Below, one piece after another: positions 30,518-40,831 of a DNA stretch of 64,000 bases; position 1 is the stretch's first letter; each line of letters begins with the position of its first letter. The position numbers were made by a program, and so were the translations under genes. Location of the stretch: the NCBI GenBank assembly GCA_907165275.2, contig OU015651.1, positions 2,936,501 to 3,000,500 of the forward strand, written 5' to 3'. The DNA comes from Zygaena filipendulae. Taxonomy: Eukaryota; Arthropoda; Insecta; Lepidoptera; Zygaenidae. The notes under the pieces were generated by a model, which was given only the letters and a program-made list of their open reading frames with translations, had not been told where the DNA came from and did not search any database.

Positions 30518-30758
30518 ATTGGACATAGATAAGTAATAGTGTGTTAACCTACACTGGAGGAATTTTGAATAAATCGTGTTTTAAAATTATAGCACCATTT
30601 TCTGTCAACATTTTTTATGTTCAATATTTAGTTACATACTTAAACAATGTAATAAGGTAAACGCATAATTAAAAAACGTTCTCAAACTCTCAATAAATAG
30701 TTCTGAATAGTTAACTTAATTTTGTGGGTTAACATGTTATTGCTTATCTGCGTTCAAT
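30518..30758. mobile_element. MITE family Q, copy 1
   Basis: 241 bp. ATTGGACATAGATAAGTAAT and the right end ATTGCTTATCTGCGTTCAAT are inverted repeats; GAATAAATCGTGTTTTA inside matches copy 2 at 62008-62250 in reverse. Confidence 0.65.
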
Positions 30759-30792
30759 TATGTGACTAAATAATGTTATAAAGGAACAATAT

Positions 30793-30872
30793 ACTTCGCG
30801 ACGAACGAGGACGGGGTACGTCCTCTATAACTGCCGATGCAGAGGACGTCTCGTCCTCGTTCGTTGCGAAGT
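30793..30872. repeat. GC-rich 80-base hairpin
   Basis: ACTTCGCGACGAACGAGGAC plus GGGGTACGTCCTCT pairs with AGAGGACGTCTCGTCC plus TCGTTCGTTGCGAAGT over a 14-base loop. A second small palindrome TTCAACTAGTTGAA follows at 30914. It is unlike its AT-rich surroundings. Confidence 0.7.
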
Positions 30873-31114
30873 TGAGTGAAATGTGTGTTATAGTACAACC
30901 ACCAGTCGTCGAATTCAACTAGTTGAACGACTAGTCGATGACGAGCGGACGGACTCGTTTTGTCGTTCGAAATGCGACGATGACCCACCTCTACACTTAT
31001 TCTTCTGAGCCTCTACACCTCAGACTGATAATGTTCTGAGCTCTACACCGTAGTGATTACCTTCTCTCTGCTCTACACCAGCTCTACACTAAAGATAATT
31101 TTTTTTTGTTAAAA

Positions 31115-32062
31115 CTCCTTTTGTAGAAGGCAAAGGAATCTAAGTGTATACAGCCTGTTCAGTTGTCTTTCTTTTATTCAGTAGTATTTTTCTTCTTCTG
31201 AATCTGAAGTTATTTACATTAAAATGCATTGGTGAGATGAATTTCGATGCTTTCCTGGAACTTTTGGTAGCAACTCTTCACAGTTGAACCTTAATAAGAC
31301 ACTGTGGGAAGTAGCACTGAGCAAATAATCTTCTTCTTTTTCTTTAATAATGGCGTCTATATTTTTAATTTGCCAATGACAATGTTTCTTATTAATAAAA
31401 ATCTCTTCATCTACTTCTTCAATTATGGCGAAACGCCAATGACAATGTTAGATTGTTCCCCAAGTTAAAACATGGCTCTCTCAAGAAGAATATTCTTCTG
31501 AGATGGCTCTCTTGAAAGCCAGTTTCCTGCTCAGTCACTACGTTTTAAGAGTAGGCACTTCCATACTAATCGCTGAACCGATCTATGAAAGCATTTTGTG
31601 CCAACCGTACCAATGCAATGTATGACGCGGTCATAAGCGCTCTCCAAATTCGCGCGTGGTTCGCGCGCGAATGTGGAAACGTCTATACTGCGAAACTGGC
31701 GCGAATGACGATGAATGTGAATATTTTATGTGCAATAAAGGATTAAATAAATAAATAAATAAATGTGGAACCCAAAGAGTTCTTGCGTGGTTCGCGCGCG
31801 AATGTGGAGAGGGCTATAGAAATTTGGTTAAGTATTCCAAAGTTGGTAAAGAATTTCGAGCATAAATATATAGTAAATTAGTAACTTTTGGTTCAAGGGA
31901 GTGTCGCTGGGCTGGGAACTGGGAAGTAGTATAATGCAACGTCAATCTGCTGATGAACGCCCCAGTTCATCTCACTGTTTCCAGACACTGTTCATCACTA
32001 AACAATATTAACCACGATAAACTAATTTGTAATACAAAGAAATGAAACTGACGTCCATTTCT
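31115..32062 (-). repeat. Dispersed repeat P, copy 2, split by an insertion
   Basis: The two halves (31115-31314 and 31921-32062) match copies 1 and 3. Between them about 606 bp is flanked by GGGAAGTAG on both sides (31306-31314 and 31921-31929). Confidence 0.65.
31315..31920. mobile_element. Unidentified 606 bp insertion with nine-base direct repeats
   Basis: Defined by comparison with uninterrupted repeat P copies. It contains GCCAATGACAATGTT twice and TTCGCGCGCGAATGTGGA twice. No terminal inverted repeat and no coding frame seen. Confidence 0.5.
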
Positions 32063-32664
32063 GCAAAAATAAAATCCCGCCATAAGCCATGGCCAACGAA
32101 CGTCACTTCTATTTTTTTGGAATTTACCGCTTTTAGGGAGGGCCAAAGCAACTAAGTGGACAAAATATTGATTCTTTCGATCTTGATAACTGCTAACAGA
32201 AATGGCCCTTATGGGCCCCTTATACAGTAGGTAAAGGTACCAACACAAATTAGACACTACACTAGTAAAAAACCTAATAAAACAAGGGATTTATAAACGA
32301 AATTTTTTAAAGATTTTTATCAAATCATCAATTTAATAATAATATCTTAACTTTAAAGCTATGCTATTACAATGACTTATTTTAATATCACTATGTCACT
32401 ATCTAACTTTTCATCTGTGGCAAAACATCTGGCCATTTTAGGCAGTCCAAGTCATTTTTGACTGTATTGAATGAAACTTTTGTTAATAGAAATTGTATTA
32501 ACTACTGTTCCGAACTATGTAGGGCCTGTATGCTTACACTGATGAATATTATATTCTATTTTATAAACCTGCAAAAAATATTTTATAGCAGGATTGAGAT
32601 CACATAATATTTAGGTATCTTCATTGACTGAAAGCAATTATTTTCATTTTAGTCAATTTTATGA

Positions 32665-33303
32665 CTAGGATCTTAATGGTTGTTTGAATGATTCCCACAA
32701 TCTCTCAAATTCATTCCTAAATTGTTCGACAATGTCCTTCTGTGAAGTAACAGTAACATCTTCCCAGTTACCTGTTACAGCTTGCTTTGTCCAGTTAAGT
32801 GATCCCATCATAACTATTGGTGTAGTTAAATCACTTTTAATTGAAGCATCAATAAGACAGAATTTATGATGCATTAAGGTGTTTGAACGTTGCCATCTTA
32901 CTGTGATGCCACGGCTTTCTATATTCTTGATGTAAGATCCAGAACAGTATGCCATTTCAGCATCCACAATTATTCTTACCACTACTTTTTTATGGCTCAC
33001 CCTCAGAATAGTTTTTGCTAGTTCTTGATTTGTCAATGCATACATACAAATATCCAATGTGAAACATGGCAAGTTCAGATAATAAAGTAGTCTGTCCATA
33101 CTTTGTGTGATATTGCAACGACAGTATTTACTAGTAGTTAGCTGGGGGGCTCCGTAATAAAACATTATCACTTCGTTGACTTCAGTAACTTTTTTAGTCT
33201 CTTTCTTTTTTTTTACCCAACTTTTTCTAAAGTAATAATCACAAGCTATTTTGGAGACAATACAAACCGAAAACAATACGATAGTCTTATATATAGAAAA
33301 CAT
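32665..33303 (-). CDS. zuc: Zucchini / PLD6 mitochondrial endonuclease, single exon
   Basis: 212 residues, uninterrupted, starting at an ATG followed by a hydrophobic stretch (residues 6-22) that would anchor the protein in the outer mitochondrial membrane, as known for this family. The single HKD motif is H145-x-K147-xxxx-D152 in MHHKFCLID; the enzyme works as a dimer that combines two such motifs. GSLNWTKQA (167-175) is the usual companion block. The CRC pair (61-63) fits the small zinc-binding insert of Zucchini. The known role is cutting piRNA precursors to set piRNA 5' ends near mitochondria; a cardiolipin hydrolase activity has been proposed for the mammalian protein. The length is a little short of the fly protein. 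Four TATCGATA boxes lie 310-410 bases upstream. The repeat-rich surroundings are noted, but no link to piRNA function is shown. Confidence 0.92.
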   Translation of the reverse strand: MFSIYKTIVLFSVCIVSKIACDYYFRKSWVKKKKETKKVTEVNEVIMFYYGAPQLTTSKYCRCNITQSMDRLLYYLNLPCFTLDICMYALTNQELAKTILRVSHKKVVVRIIVDAEMAYCSGSYIKNIESRGITVRWQRSNTLMHHKFCLIDASIKSDLTTPIVMMGSLNWTKQAVTGNWEDVTVTSQKDIVEQFRNEFERLWESFKQPLRS

Positions 33304-33615
33304 TTTGCTTAAAGAAACTAAACCGGATTTTGGAGCACAGAAACGTGGAGACTGGCTAAAGTTTCAGCGGCAATAAAATAATTTTATATCCAGTAACCTT
33401 GACAAATGAGAAAGAGAAGTGACTGTACTTTTACAACTTTACAGCATAAATTAACATAATTAAAATTAGGTATACATTCACTTCATCTAATAATTTTTCA
33501 GAACAGAAGGTAGGTAGGCAAACGTAAACACTAAAAACAGTTTGCGCTGTAAAGTGTAAACTTTGAAAGTAGGGCGGTAAAACGTACTGATTAGTCAATT
33601 AGTGATTTGATAAAA

Positions 33616-33709
33616 TATCGATATATCGAAATATCGATATTATTATCTTAATTATTTTTAGAAATATCGATATTAATTACTAAAATCCTTTTTGGACGAT
33701 ATATCGATA
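33616..33709. promoter_or_regulatory. Cluster of four TATCGATA boxes upstream of zucchini
   Basis: TATCGATA at 33616, 33632, 33665 and 33702, within 94 bases. In flies this octamer is the DRE bound by DREF at housekeeping and proliferation genes. Two further copies lie at 34273 and 34289. The cluster is seen directly; function here is inferred. Confidence 0.45.
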
Positions 33710-33931
33710 GTTCGATATTAAAATATACATACCGACGGTCAATATTTTTTTTTTAAACTTTTGATTTTTTCTGGCTAATTAGGTATTTAAAATTTCTATA
33801 ACATCATCGTAAACTAAATAGATAGGGCAGTTTAATCTTCGCGTATTTGTGGAGGCCATTTTTGACATAAAACAATAAAAAAAAAATTTTCTTCCTAGAA
33901 GAACCTAACATTTTCAAACATTTATAATTTA

Positions 33932-34161
33932 ACTACTTGTGCCCCGCGGTTTCACCCGCGTTAATTTCAGAGTTCTCGCGGGAATTCCAGGATAAAAAGT
34001 ACCCTATGTGTTAATCTGATGTATAAGCTATATTATTGTAAAGTTTCATTTAAATCCATCTAGTAGTTTTTGCCTGAAACAAACATCCATCCATCCATCC
34101 ATCCATCCATCCATCCATCCATACATACTGACAAACTTTCGCGTTTGTAATATTAGTAGGA
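33932..34161 (-). mobile_element. Helitron with (CATC)n
   Basis: ACTACTTGTGCCCCGCGG start, nine or ten CATC repeats at 34084-34122, TTTGTAATATTAGTAGGA end. Same subfamily as 46818 and 51703. Confidence 0.75.
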
Positions 34162-34504
34162 TTTGTTTAGTGAATATTAAATAATATACTGAATTATAAC
34201 TGTGTAAATCTTTTTTTAGCCGACTTACGACTGTTTATTTATTACAAAGCGGATAAAATAAAATCGAAAAAATATCGATATATTGAAATATCGATATTTT
34301 TTTCGCTCCATCTGACCAAACTCCGATGTTGATAAGTTTAAAAATATCGAAATATCGAACCTTCGTCGTTCGAAAAAAGTCGTTTGCGTTTGAATCCGCA
34401 TCCTTTTCATGTTTATCATCGTTTCCCTACCTTGAAACTGGCAAAATGCGCAAACCGTGCGATGCCATACTAAAAAAAAAAAATCTTTGAAAGAATGCTT
34501 TTTT

Positions 34505-34845
34505 TGTTAAAAGTTTTGGAGAAGGCAAAGGAATCTAAGTCCATAGCCATACAGTCAGTTCACATGTCTTTCTTTTCGGAAGTTCTTTACATCGAAATGC
34601 ATTTTGATGCTTTGCCGGAACTTCTAGAAGCAATTCTTCACAATTAGACTTTAATGGGATACTCTTGTAGGAAGTAATATAGTAAAACGATAACCTCCCA
34701 GCAAACACCCCATTTCATCTTATATCCCTGTTTCCACACACTGTTCATCACTAATGGATCACTAGGTATTATGCAAATTCCACCACGTTTACTCAATATT
34801 AACCACGATAAACTAATTTGTAAAACAAAGAAATAAAACTGACGT
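34505..34845 (-). repeat. Dispersed repeat P, copy 3
   Basis: GGCAAAGGAATCTAAGTCCA through CGATAACCTCCCAGC to TTAACCACGATAAACTAATT. This uninterrupted copy shows where copy 2 was split. Confidence 0.6.
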
Positions 34846-35339
34846 CCATTTTGCTTAAATTCCGCCAGAAGACACCAACTTTGAAAGAATACACTTGTCT
34901 TAATTAATTAGGTACATTCACAAGGTACACAATAGACGTATTAATACGCATACGGTATAGGCACGTATACGCCTGCAACGTCCAAACGGTGAGCATCCAT
35001 AAGTAAGTAAGTAAGTTCAACAATACATATCTTCACCCTACTTACTTACCAGCCGCCGTCCGGATTTGACCGTCATCGCCATTGTAAAAAAGCCGATTTT
35101 GATTTTGAATTTGGTGTAATACCTACCTACTTAACTTCTAATAAAATCATGAATGCCATATACCATTCATTCTCAATGCCATGAAATGTGGCCTATTATT
35201 GGGTAAAATTATTTTATAAATTAAGTTTTTGATATAGGTATTAGGGTATTATGTATGTATGATGTATGTATGTATGTATAAAAATAAATCAACGCACCCG
35301 TTTTTCTTAATCTATACCTAGATCTATACATGATCTATA

Positions 35340-35497
35340 CCTACTATAATATAATAATAGAATCCGCGTGTCTGCTCGCTCGGTTTTCATGCTTAGCCTG
35401 GAGCTATATTAGGCTTTGTTTAAGTCAAATGTCGGGGAAAAAGTTGTTACCTTTAAAGAAGCGTTTCACACGGGTGAAACCGCGGGGCACAGTTAGT
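35340..35497 (+). mobile_element. Truncated Helitron
   Basis: CACACGGGTGAAACCGCGGG, then GCACAGTTAGT. The interior is shortened and carries unrelated sequence. Confidence 0.5.
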
Positions 35498-35702
35498 CTT
35501 TAATAACCAACAAGAAACTAGTATATAGTCATAAATTACCTCTTCTGTAGGGGTACCTACCTACCTACAGGTAAAATTTTCAATTGGCTTTTGGCAAATG
35601 GCAAATCCGAAACTATCTACATAGAATAACGAAAAATGCTCCAAGAAGTCTCGGCTATTGACAAAAATAAAACTGTGTACCAACTCAGATTTTTATAAAA
35701 TA

Positions 35703-36030
35703 ACTAGCTATGCCTCGCGGTTTCACCCGCATAAGCTTCAGAATTCCCGCAGGAACTCCAAAGTAGCCTAATTTACTTCTTATACCTAATTAGTAAGGAA
35801 CAGTGATAATATTATAATACTGTAGGGAAAGTCCCGTCAAAACCGTTTAAGAGATTCGCCCGCGTGAGTTTCGGAATTCCCGCAGTAACTATACCTACCT
35901 AGGTACAATTAAAAACTTCTTTCTAATGAACTTTCTCCTTACAATAACAAACACAACAAAAAAGACGACATTGGTCCAGTCGTTCACGCGTGATGCGTAA
36001 CCAAGGTAAATAGGGATTCATTTTTATCGA
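35703..36030 (-). mobile_element. Helitron with partly duplicated 3' part
   Basis: ACTAGCTATGCCTCGCGG start; a second CGCGTGAGTTTCGGAATTCC block at 35862; it ends with the GATTCATTTTTATCGACG variant. Confidence 0.55.
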
Positions 36031-36706
36031 CGCACACCTACAGGAATCAAACCCGTTATTTTAGAAAGAAAAGATATATTATATCAAATTAGGGCAAGCA
36101 AACTTCAATTCCGAATAATTGATTAGCTAATGTTTAAAATTAAAATATCTAATATTTTCCTTAAAACTTTATTTCCCAGAATTCAATTTTTATAAGCCAC
36201 ACGTTATTTCGTCTGAGGCCACACGCAGGATGTGTCATTTTTCCAAGTCAACGGGTTCGATTCCCAGCTGAGAATCTTTTTTTCTGAGTATAGGTACTGC
36301 TGTGTAGCTGTATAGGTACAGCTACACTATACAGCTTTAGTTTTTATCGAACGCTCCTGAGAATCCTAACCAACATTTACCATTAATTCCACTTAGCTTT
36401 CCGAGTGATTTAAAATTAATCTAAAGGATTTAGTATCGGTGTACTGGTGGCATTAGTGTCAATGTAATCAGCGTGTGACGAATATTTTGATCATTATAAT
36501 TATACAGTTTACAACGAGTGGAGTATAGTTTAACTTGTAGTGAAACCTTACACCCTCTTTGAAAAATTAACCCTATATAATTTCCATATTTTCAAAATAA
36601 ATACGTACTTACCTAATGTCAATAATTTCGAGTAATTTGAAAAGTACCTACCTAGTTACCATATAATCCACGTAAGTAGGTAGATATCGTTTAAGGGCTA
36701 TAAATT

Positions 36707-38304
36707 TTATAACGTCAAATGGTTTATACTAAAATCATGAGGTCTATGTCTTAAATTTAAATTATACGAGCTGTGGTGTGCGGACTGCAGCGACGTTCCA
36801 TAGCTTCCGATCAGAGAACAATTCCCATATCCGTTTTCATTGCCGCCGCCGTAGCTGGCCACACTTTGTCCCATTAATGAACTGGAATTGGGCATGTATT
36901 GCCTGTTGCCGACATTTTGCATCATGAGTGAGTAATCGTTCTGATAGAGACCCGAGTTCACGATCGGCAATCCGAGGTTAAAGTTCAGGTTGTTTGTTTG
37001 GAAGTGGTGTAGCCACGGTTCCTTGGCGCCCCTTGAGAAGTCCTGTCTATGGTCCGTTTGGGGTGGAAAGCCGATAGGCACCGCCACAGGCTCGGGTGAA
37101 CTCTGGCTGGTGGTGCTCCGGTGACTCGACAATGCTGATCTTTCGTTTCTACGGAATTTTGCGCGTCTGTTTTGAAACCATACCTGTGTATATAAAAAAG
37201 ATATTGTATTGCAAGTTTGCAACATTTAACTAAAATGTTTTTGACAGCAAAACTGTTCTGCGATGCTTCACGAAGCTTTTTTAAAAAATATATAACCTAT
37301 CACTAAATAGGTATATCTACCTACCTAATTTAAATTAGCTAAACACGAAAACCTAGACTAGAGACTAGATAGATAGTTTATAAGCACGAAAGTCTGACTT
37401 CCAAATTAAGGCTCAGTGCGGCTGAAACCGCAGGACATAGCTAGTAATTAATAAACGTGTAGGTATTTTTTTTTAATTGACTAGGTAATTTTTAATCATG
37501 GAAGTTATACCTACCCACTACCTACTGCTACTGACATTTCTAAAGTCAATTAAGTAAATAATTAAAACCTAGTAAAGGAACTCATTGAATTAACAATAAC
37601 CTATAGATCTATATAGGTAGTTAACCCAATTGTAAATCATTTTTGTTTTCTACCATCGTCCGTCGCGTCGACACTGACCAAAATTGTATACGCGCGTTAT
37701 TGACGCAACAAAATCTCTATACTTCGGTAAGGTGACTCGTAGCTATGTAGCGATAGCTCTAGCAATAATCAGGTCTCACCTGAACTCTAGCTTCAGTAAG
37801 GCTGACCCTTGCAGCGAGATCCTCCCTCACGAACGCATCGGGATAGTGCGTCTTTTCGAACACCTTCTCCAGTGCGGCCAACTGCTGACTCGTGAACGTC
37901 GTCCTATTCCGCCTAGGTTTCTTCCGCTCATCCATTTTCCCATCTCTATCGTCCTCCGAATCTTTTTTATCTTCCGTCTCTTTCGCGCTCTTAACTTCTT
38001 GTTCCATCTTACGACTCATGTTGCCGTAAGCTAGATAGTCGATGGGTTTGATGTAAGGTCGTTGCACATCTTTCTGGTACCAGGGCAGGTCAGCCTGATA
38101 TGTTGGCTCGCAGCCGCTGGTGACAGGCCGTCCTGCGGTCAAGTGGTGGAGACGTAGCAAGCTGTCTTCGTGGCACTTGATCATTTGGAACAGGTTGTGA
38201 TTGTTCTCATGATAGCTCGCCGGATTCAGATTGTAGTTCTTCGAAGTCACGTCCAGCTGTCCCGCATCTGTTGCACGAGTATCTGTGGAATGTACAGTCA
38301 GCAT
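36707..38304 (-). CDS. PRRX/PHDP-type paired-like homeobox transcription factor, two exons
   Basis: Exons 37780-38304 and 36707-37183 join in phase to 333 residues. The homeodomain spans about residues 130-189: [20 protein letters not shown], then [20 protein letters not shown], then [20 protein letters not shown]. The intron falls between homeodomain positions 46 and 47, the classic paired-class site, and position 50 is Gln, so a TAAT-type site with Q50 preference is expected. The sequence is closest to vertebrate PRRX1/2 and fly PHDP as I remember them. An acidic, lysine-rich linker precedes the domain. The C terminus [16 protein letters not shown] looks like a degenerate OAR motif. The start is uncertain: ATG at 38304 opens the frame, but a good acceptor (TTCCACAG at 38286-38279) could join an upstream exon not found here. 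Confidence 0.85.
37380..37445 (+). mobile_element. Helitron 3' end in homeobox intron
   Basis: GGCTGAAACCGCAGGACATAG followed by CTAGT (first 20 bases are the hairpin zone). Short remnant. Confidence 0.45.
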
Positions 38305-38399
38305 CAAAAGTAGCTAAAAAATTCACGTGTTAACATGGTGTTACACATGCAAAGTGACCGTAAAAATGAAGAGTTTTCTGATTGTTCTGAGCACCCACA

Positions 38400-38562
38400 G
38401 TGCGCTTCTGCTGTGTTCGCAATAAACTCAAAAACTACTAAACGGATTTCATGCGGTTTTCACCAGTAGATAGAGTGGATTCATAAGGAAGGTTTATTTA
38501 TATCTATAGTTTATCGTGGAATTCCCGCGGAAACTCCGAAATTACCGCGGGAGACAGGTAGT
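38400..38562 (+). mobile_element. Helitron remnant upstream of the homeobox gene
   Basis: ACTCAAAAACTACTAAACGG core, AATTCCCGCGGAAACTCCG, 3' end GGTAGT; hairpin lost. Confidence 0.5.
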
Positions 38563-39225
38563 AAATACATATTTCGTATTAGGAAACTGAAAGTCGATGG
38601 CATTATCAAACCCCGGTTATTAAAGTAACGGTGAAAACTTTTTGGTTCGGTTTTTGCGTAAGTACCTACATAGAATTGGCCCTCTATGCAGTTTGGCGAA
38701 CTTGATAGTATAACGCTTTTAATATTCGAATTTTGAATTTCAATCCATATGGAGGAGCTCTTAAGGTTGTTTTTCTTTATCATAATTAGATAAAGGTACG
38801 TGGAAACTACAATAATACTTATTTATGCCTAACTGCCTATTCATTGGTAGTTTTGATAGTCTTTACTTCTTATATACCTAACTACAATAGATCAAACAAG
38901 ATCGTATAGAACTGCCGCCCTTTGATAAAGAAGCGAGAATTCTATCGTATACATGTAGATACGTACCTACTACCTATCGTATGTAATATAAATTAAAGTA
39001 AGTTAAAAGATATACCTAACTGCCTACGGTACGGTAAAATGTGAATCTGTTTGGTTCGACCGGCGCATACGCATCGCTTAGGTCCTATCAGTTACAGAAC
39101 ACATGGAAAATATTTGGTGCGGTTCTCTGAACAATGTAGATATTTAGTATGATTTTAAACCGGATAAAAGCCAGGTTTAAATCGGGTTTAAACCCAAGCA
39201 CCGAGTTTAAACCGGGTTGATTGGT

Positions 39226-39726
39226 TATCTTAATATATATAAATCACGTGTCACGTTGTTTGTCCACGATGGACTCCGAAACTACTGAACGGATTTTGAT
39301 AAAATTTTGTAACCATTTATTTATATGGTCCAACTTAAAAGATAGGATAGTTTTTATCCTGGAATTTCCGCGGGAACTGCTTATCCCCGTAAACTACAGC
39401 ACTTTTTCCCAGAATTACCGCGGGAACTCCAAAATTACCGCAGATGAAAATATAAATCACGTGTCACGTTGTTTGTCCGCGATGGACTCTGAAACTACTG
39501 AATGGATTTTGATGAAATTTGGTCACTATGTTGTATTTGGCCCAACTTAAAAGATAGGATAGTTTTTATCCCAGAATTCCGGCGGGAACTCCGGAATTAT
39601 TGCGGGAACAGCTAATCACCGTAAACTACTGGCAGGGGTACAAAGAAGGACATAGAGTACTTTTTTCCCGGAATTCCCGCGGGAACTTTGAAATTACCGC
39701 GGGTGAAACCGCGGGGCACATCTAGT
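39226..39726 (+). mobile_element. Composite Helitron with duplicated 5' half
   Basis: TCACGTGTCACGTTGTTTGT occurs at 39244 and 39457, each followed by GGACTC..AAACTACTGAA and AAAAGATAGGATAGTTTTTA. The element ends GGGGCACATCTAGT. Confidence 0.65.
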
Positions 39727-39750
39727 TATAATATTATAATATGGTATGGT

Positions 39751-39870
39751 ATAATCCTACTAATATTATATGTAAATGTAAAAGTGTGGAATTTTGGATG
39801 TTTGTTACTCAATCACGCAAAAACGGCTGAACGGATTTGGATGAAATTTGGCATGCCTATCTCCGTTAGC
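39751..39870 (+). mobile_element. Helitron 5' fragment
   Basis: TCCTACTAATATTATATGTA, then AATCACGCAAAAACGGCTGA; no 3' end follows. Confidence 0.5.
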
Positions 39871-40635
39871 AGACGAAATACGAACTCGCGGTAGTAAGTA
39901 GGTGGGTATATCTACATATTATTTGGTACCATTTTCATAAATTCACTCGGTAAAATATTCCTAAGTATTTGTTGGTATCGACCATAGTAAAATTATAATA
40001 ACACCTTTTGAAATTATTCATTTAATTAAAAACTATTAAAATTTCAATGTTTACGTGTTTACGTTAATTATCTACAACGTAACTATTATTTTAGTGGTGA
40101 TTTAACGATATAAAATATTTATCTATATATAAATGTAGGTACTCTAATGTACCTACAGTAAGTTTGGCTATAATGTATTTCAAAGTTGCAGAAAAATGTA
40201 ACGTATGTTAGTTCCAACACAAATGCTATTAGTTACCTATAAAAACTTTTTTTTCGACTTTGTAAACCACATTCCTGAAATCCTGACACATTGTTTGGTG
40301 GTGGTAGATGCAATTGTTGCAATTTCCGCTTGGTTAGTTGGTTGGTTTGGTTTGGTTGGTTGGACAAATTGGTTGAAGTCGGCCCAAACAACACTTTTTC
40401 GCCTTAGGGGTCTAATTTTTAAAATTGCTGAAATACCTACCTAGGTAGGTAGGTACGTTATGTTTTCTGACTCTACATTCAAAACTAACGGTACTTTCAT
40501 GTAAATTTTTCACCGGGTATCTAACGTGAAAACCCTTTACTAGTGCAGTGCATGTCCAAGAGAATTTAAATTGGGTTGTGTGTTGATAAAATAATCAATT
40601 GGTCAGTAAGAAAGGAAATTTAGTTTTATTAATAT

Positions 40636-40831
40636 CTAAAATATATAAAATTCTCGTGTCACAATGTTCGTTCCCATACTCCTCCGAAACGGCTTGACCG
40701 ATTCTCATGAAATTTTATATGCATATTCAGTAGGTCTGTGAATCGGCTACTATCTATTTTTCATCCCCCTAAAGGGAGTTCCTGCGGGAATTCCGAAACT
40801 CACGCGGGTGAAACCGCGGGGCGCAGCTAGT
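40636..40831 (+). mobile_element. Helitron copy
   Basis: AATATATAAAATTCTCGTGT variant 5' end, ACGCGGGTGAAACCGCGGGG hairpin and GCGCAGCTAGT end. Confidence 0.7.

Larger units (their letters stand above)
29164..32664. other. Spacer between HSD17B8 and zucchini
   Basis: No gene recognised. It holds two MITEs, two strong hairpins and the split repeat P listed separately, a small hairpin CATGGACCAATAAAACTAG.. at 30426-30463, and AGAGAGAAGGTAATCAC words at 29518-29550 that reappear inverted at 31051-31075. Confidence 0.5.
33304..36706. other. Spacer between zucchini and the homeobox gene
   Basis: Apart from the boxes, Helitrons and repeat P listed here, it holds a (TATG)n run near 35255 and many GTAGGTACCTA-like words. 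No gene recognised. Confidence 0.5.

Noticed and set aside
36240..36290. GGTTCGATTCCC resembling a tRNA B box with a following T run
   Set aside because: No A box at the right distance and no cloverleaf; at best a decayed SINE piece.
37684..38034. 116-codon plus-strand frame
   Set aside because: Antisense shadow of the homeobox exon.
40205..40444. Frame rich in Trp, Val and Gly (WLVGWFGLVGW)
   Set aside because: It comes from a TTGGT simple repeat and has no gene context.
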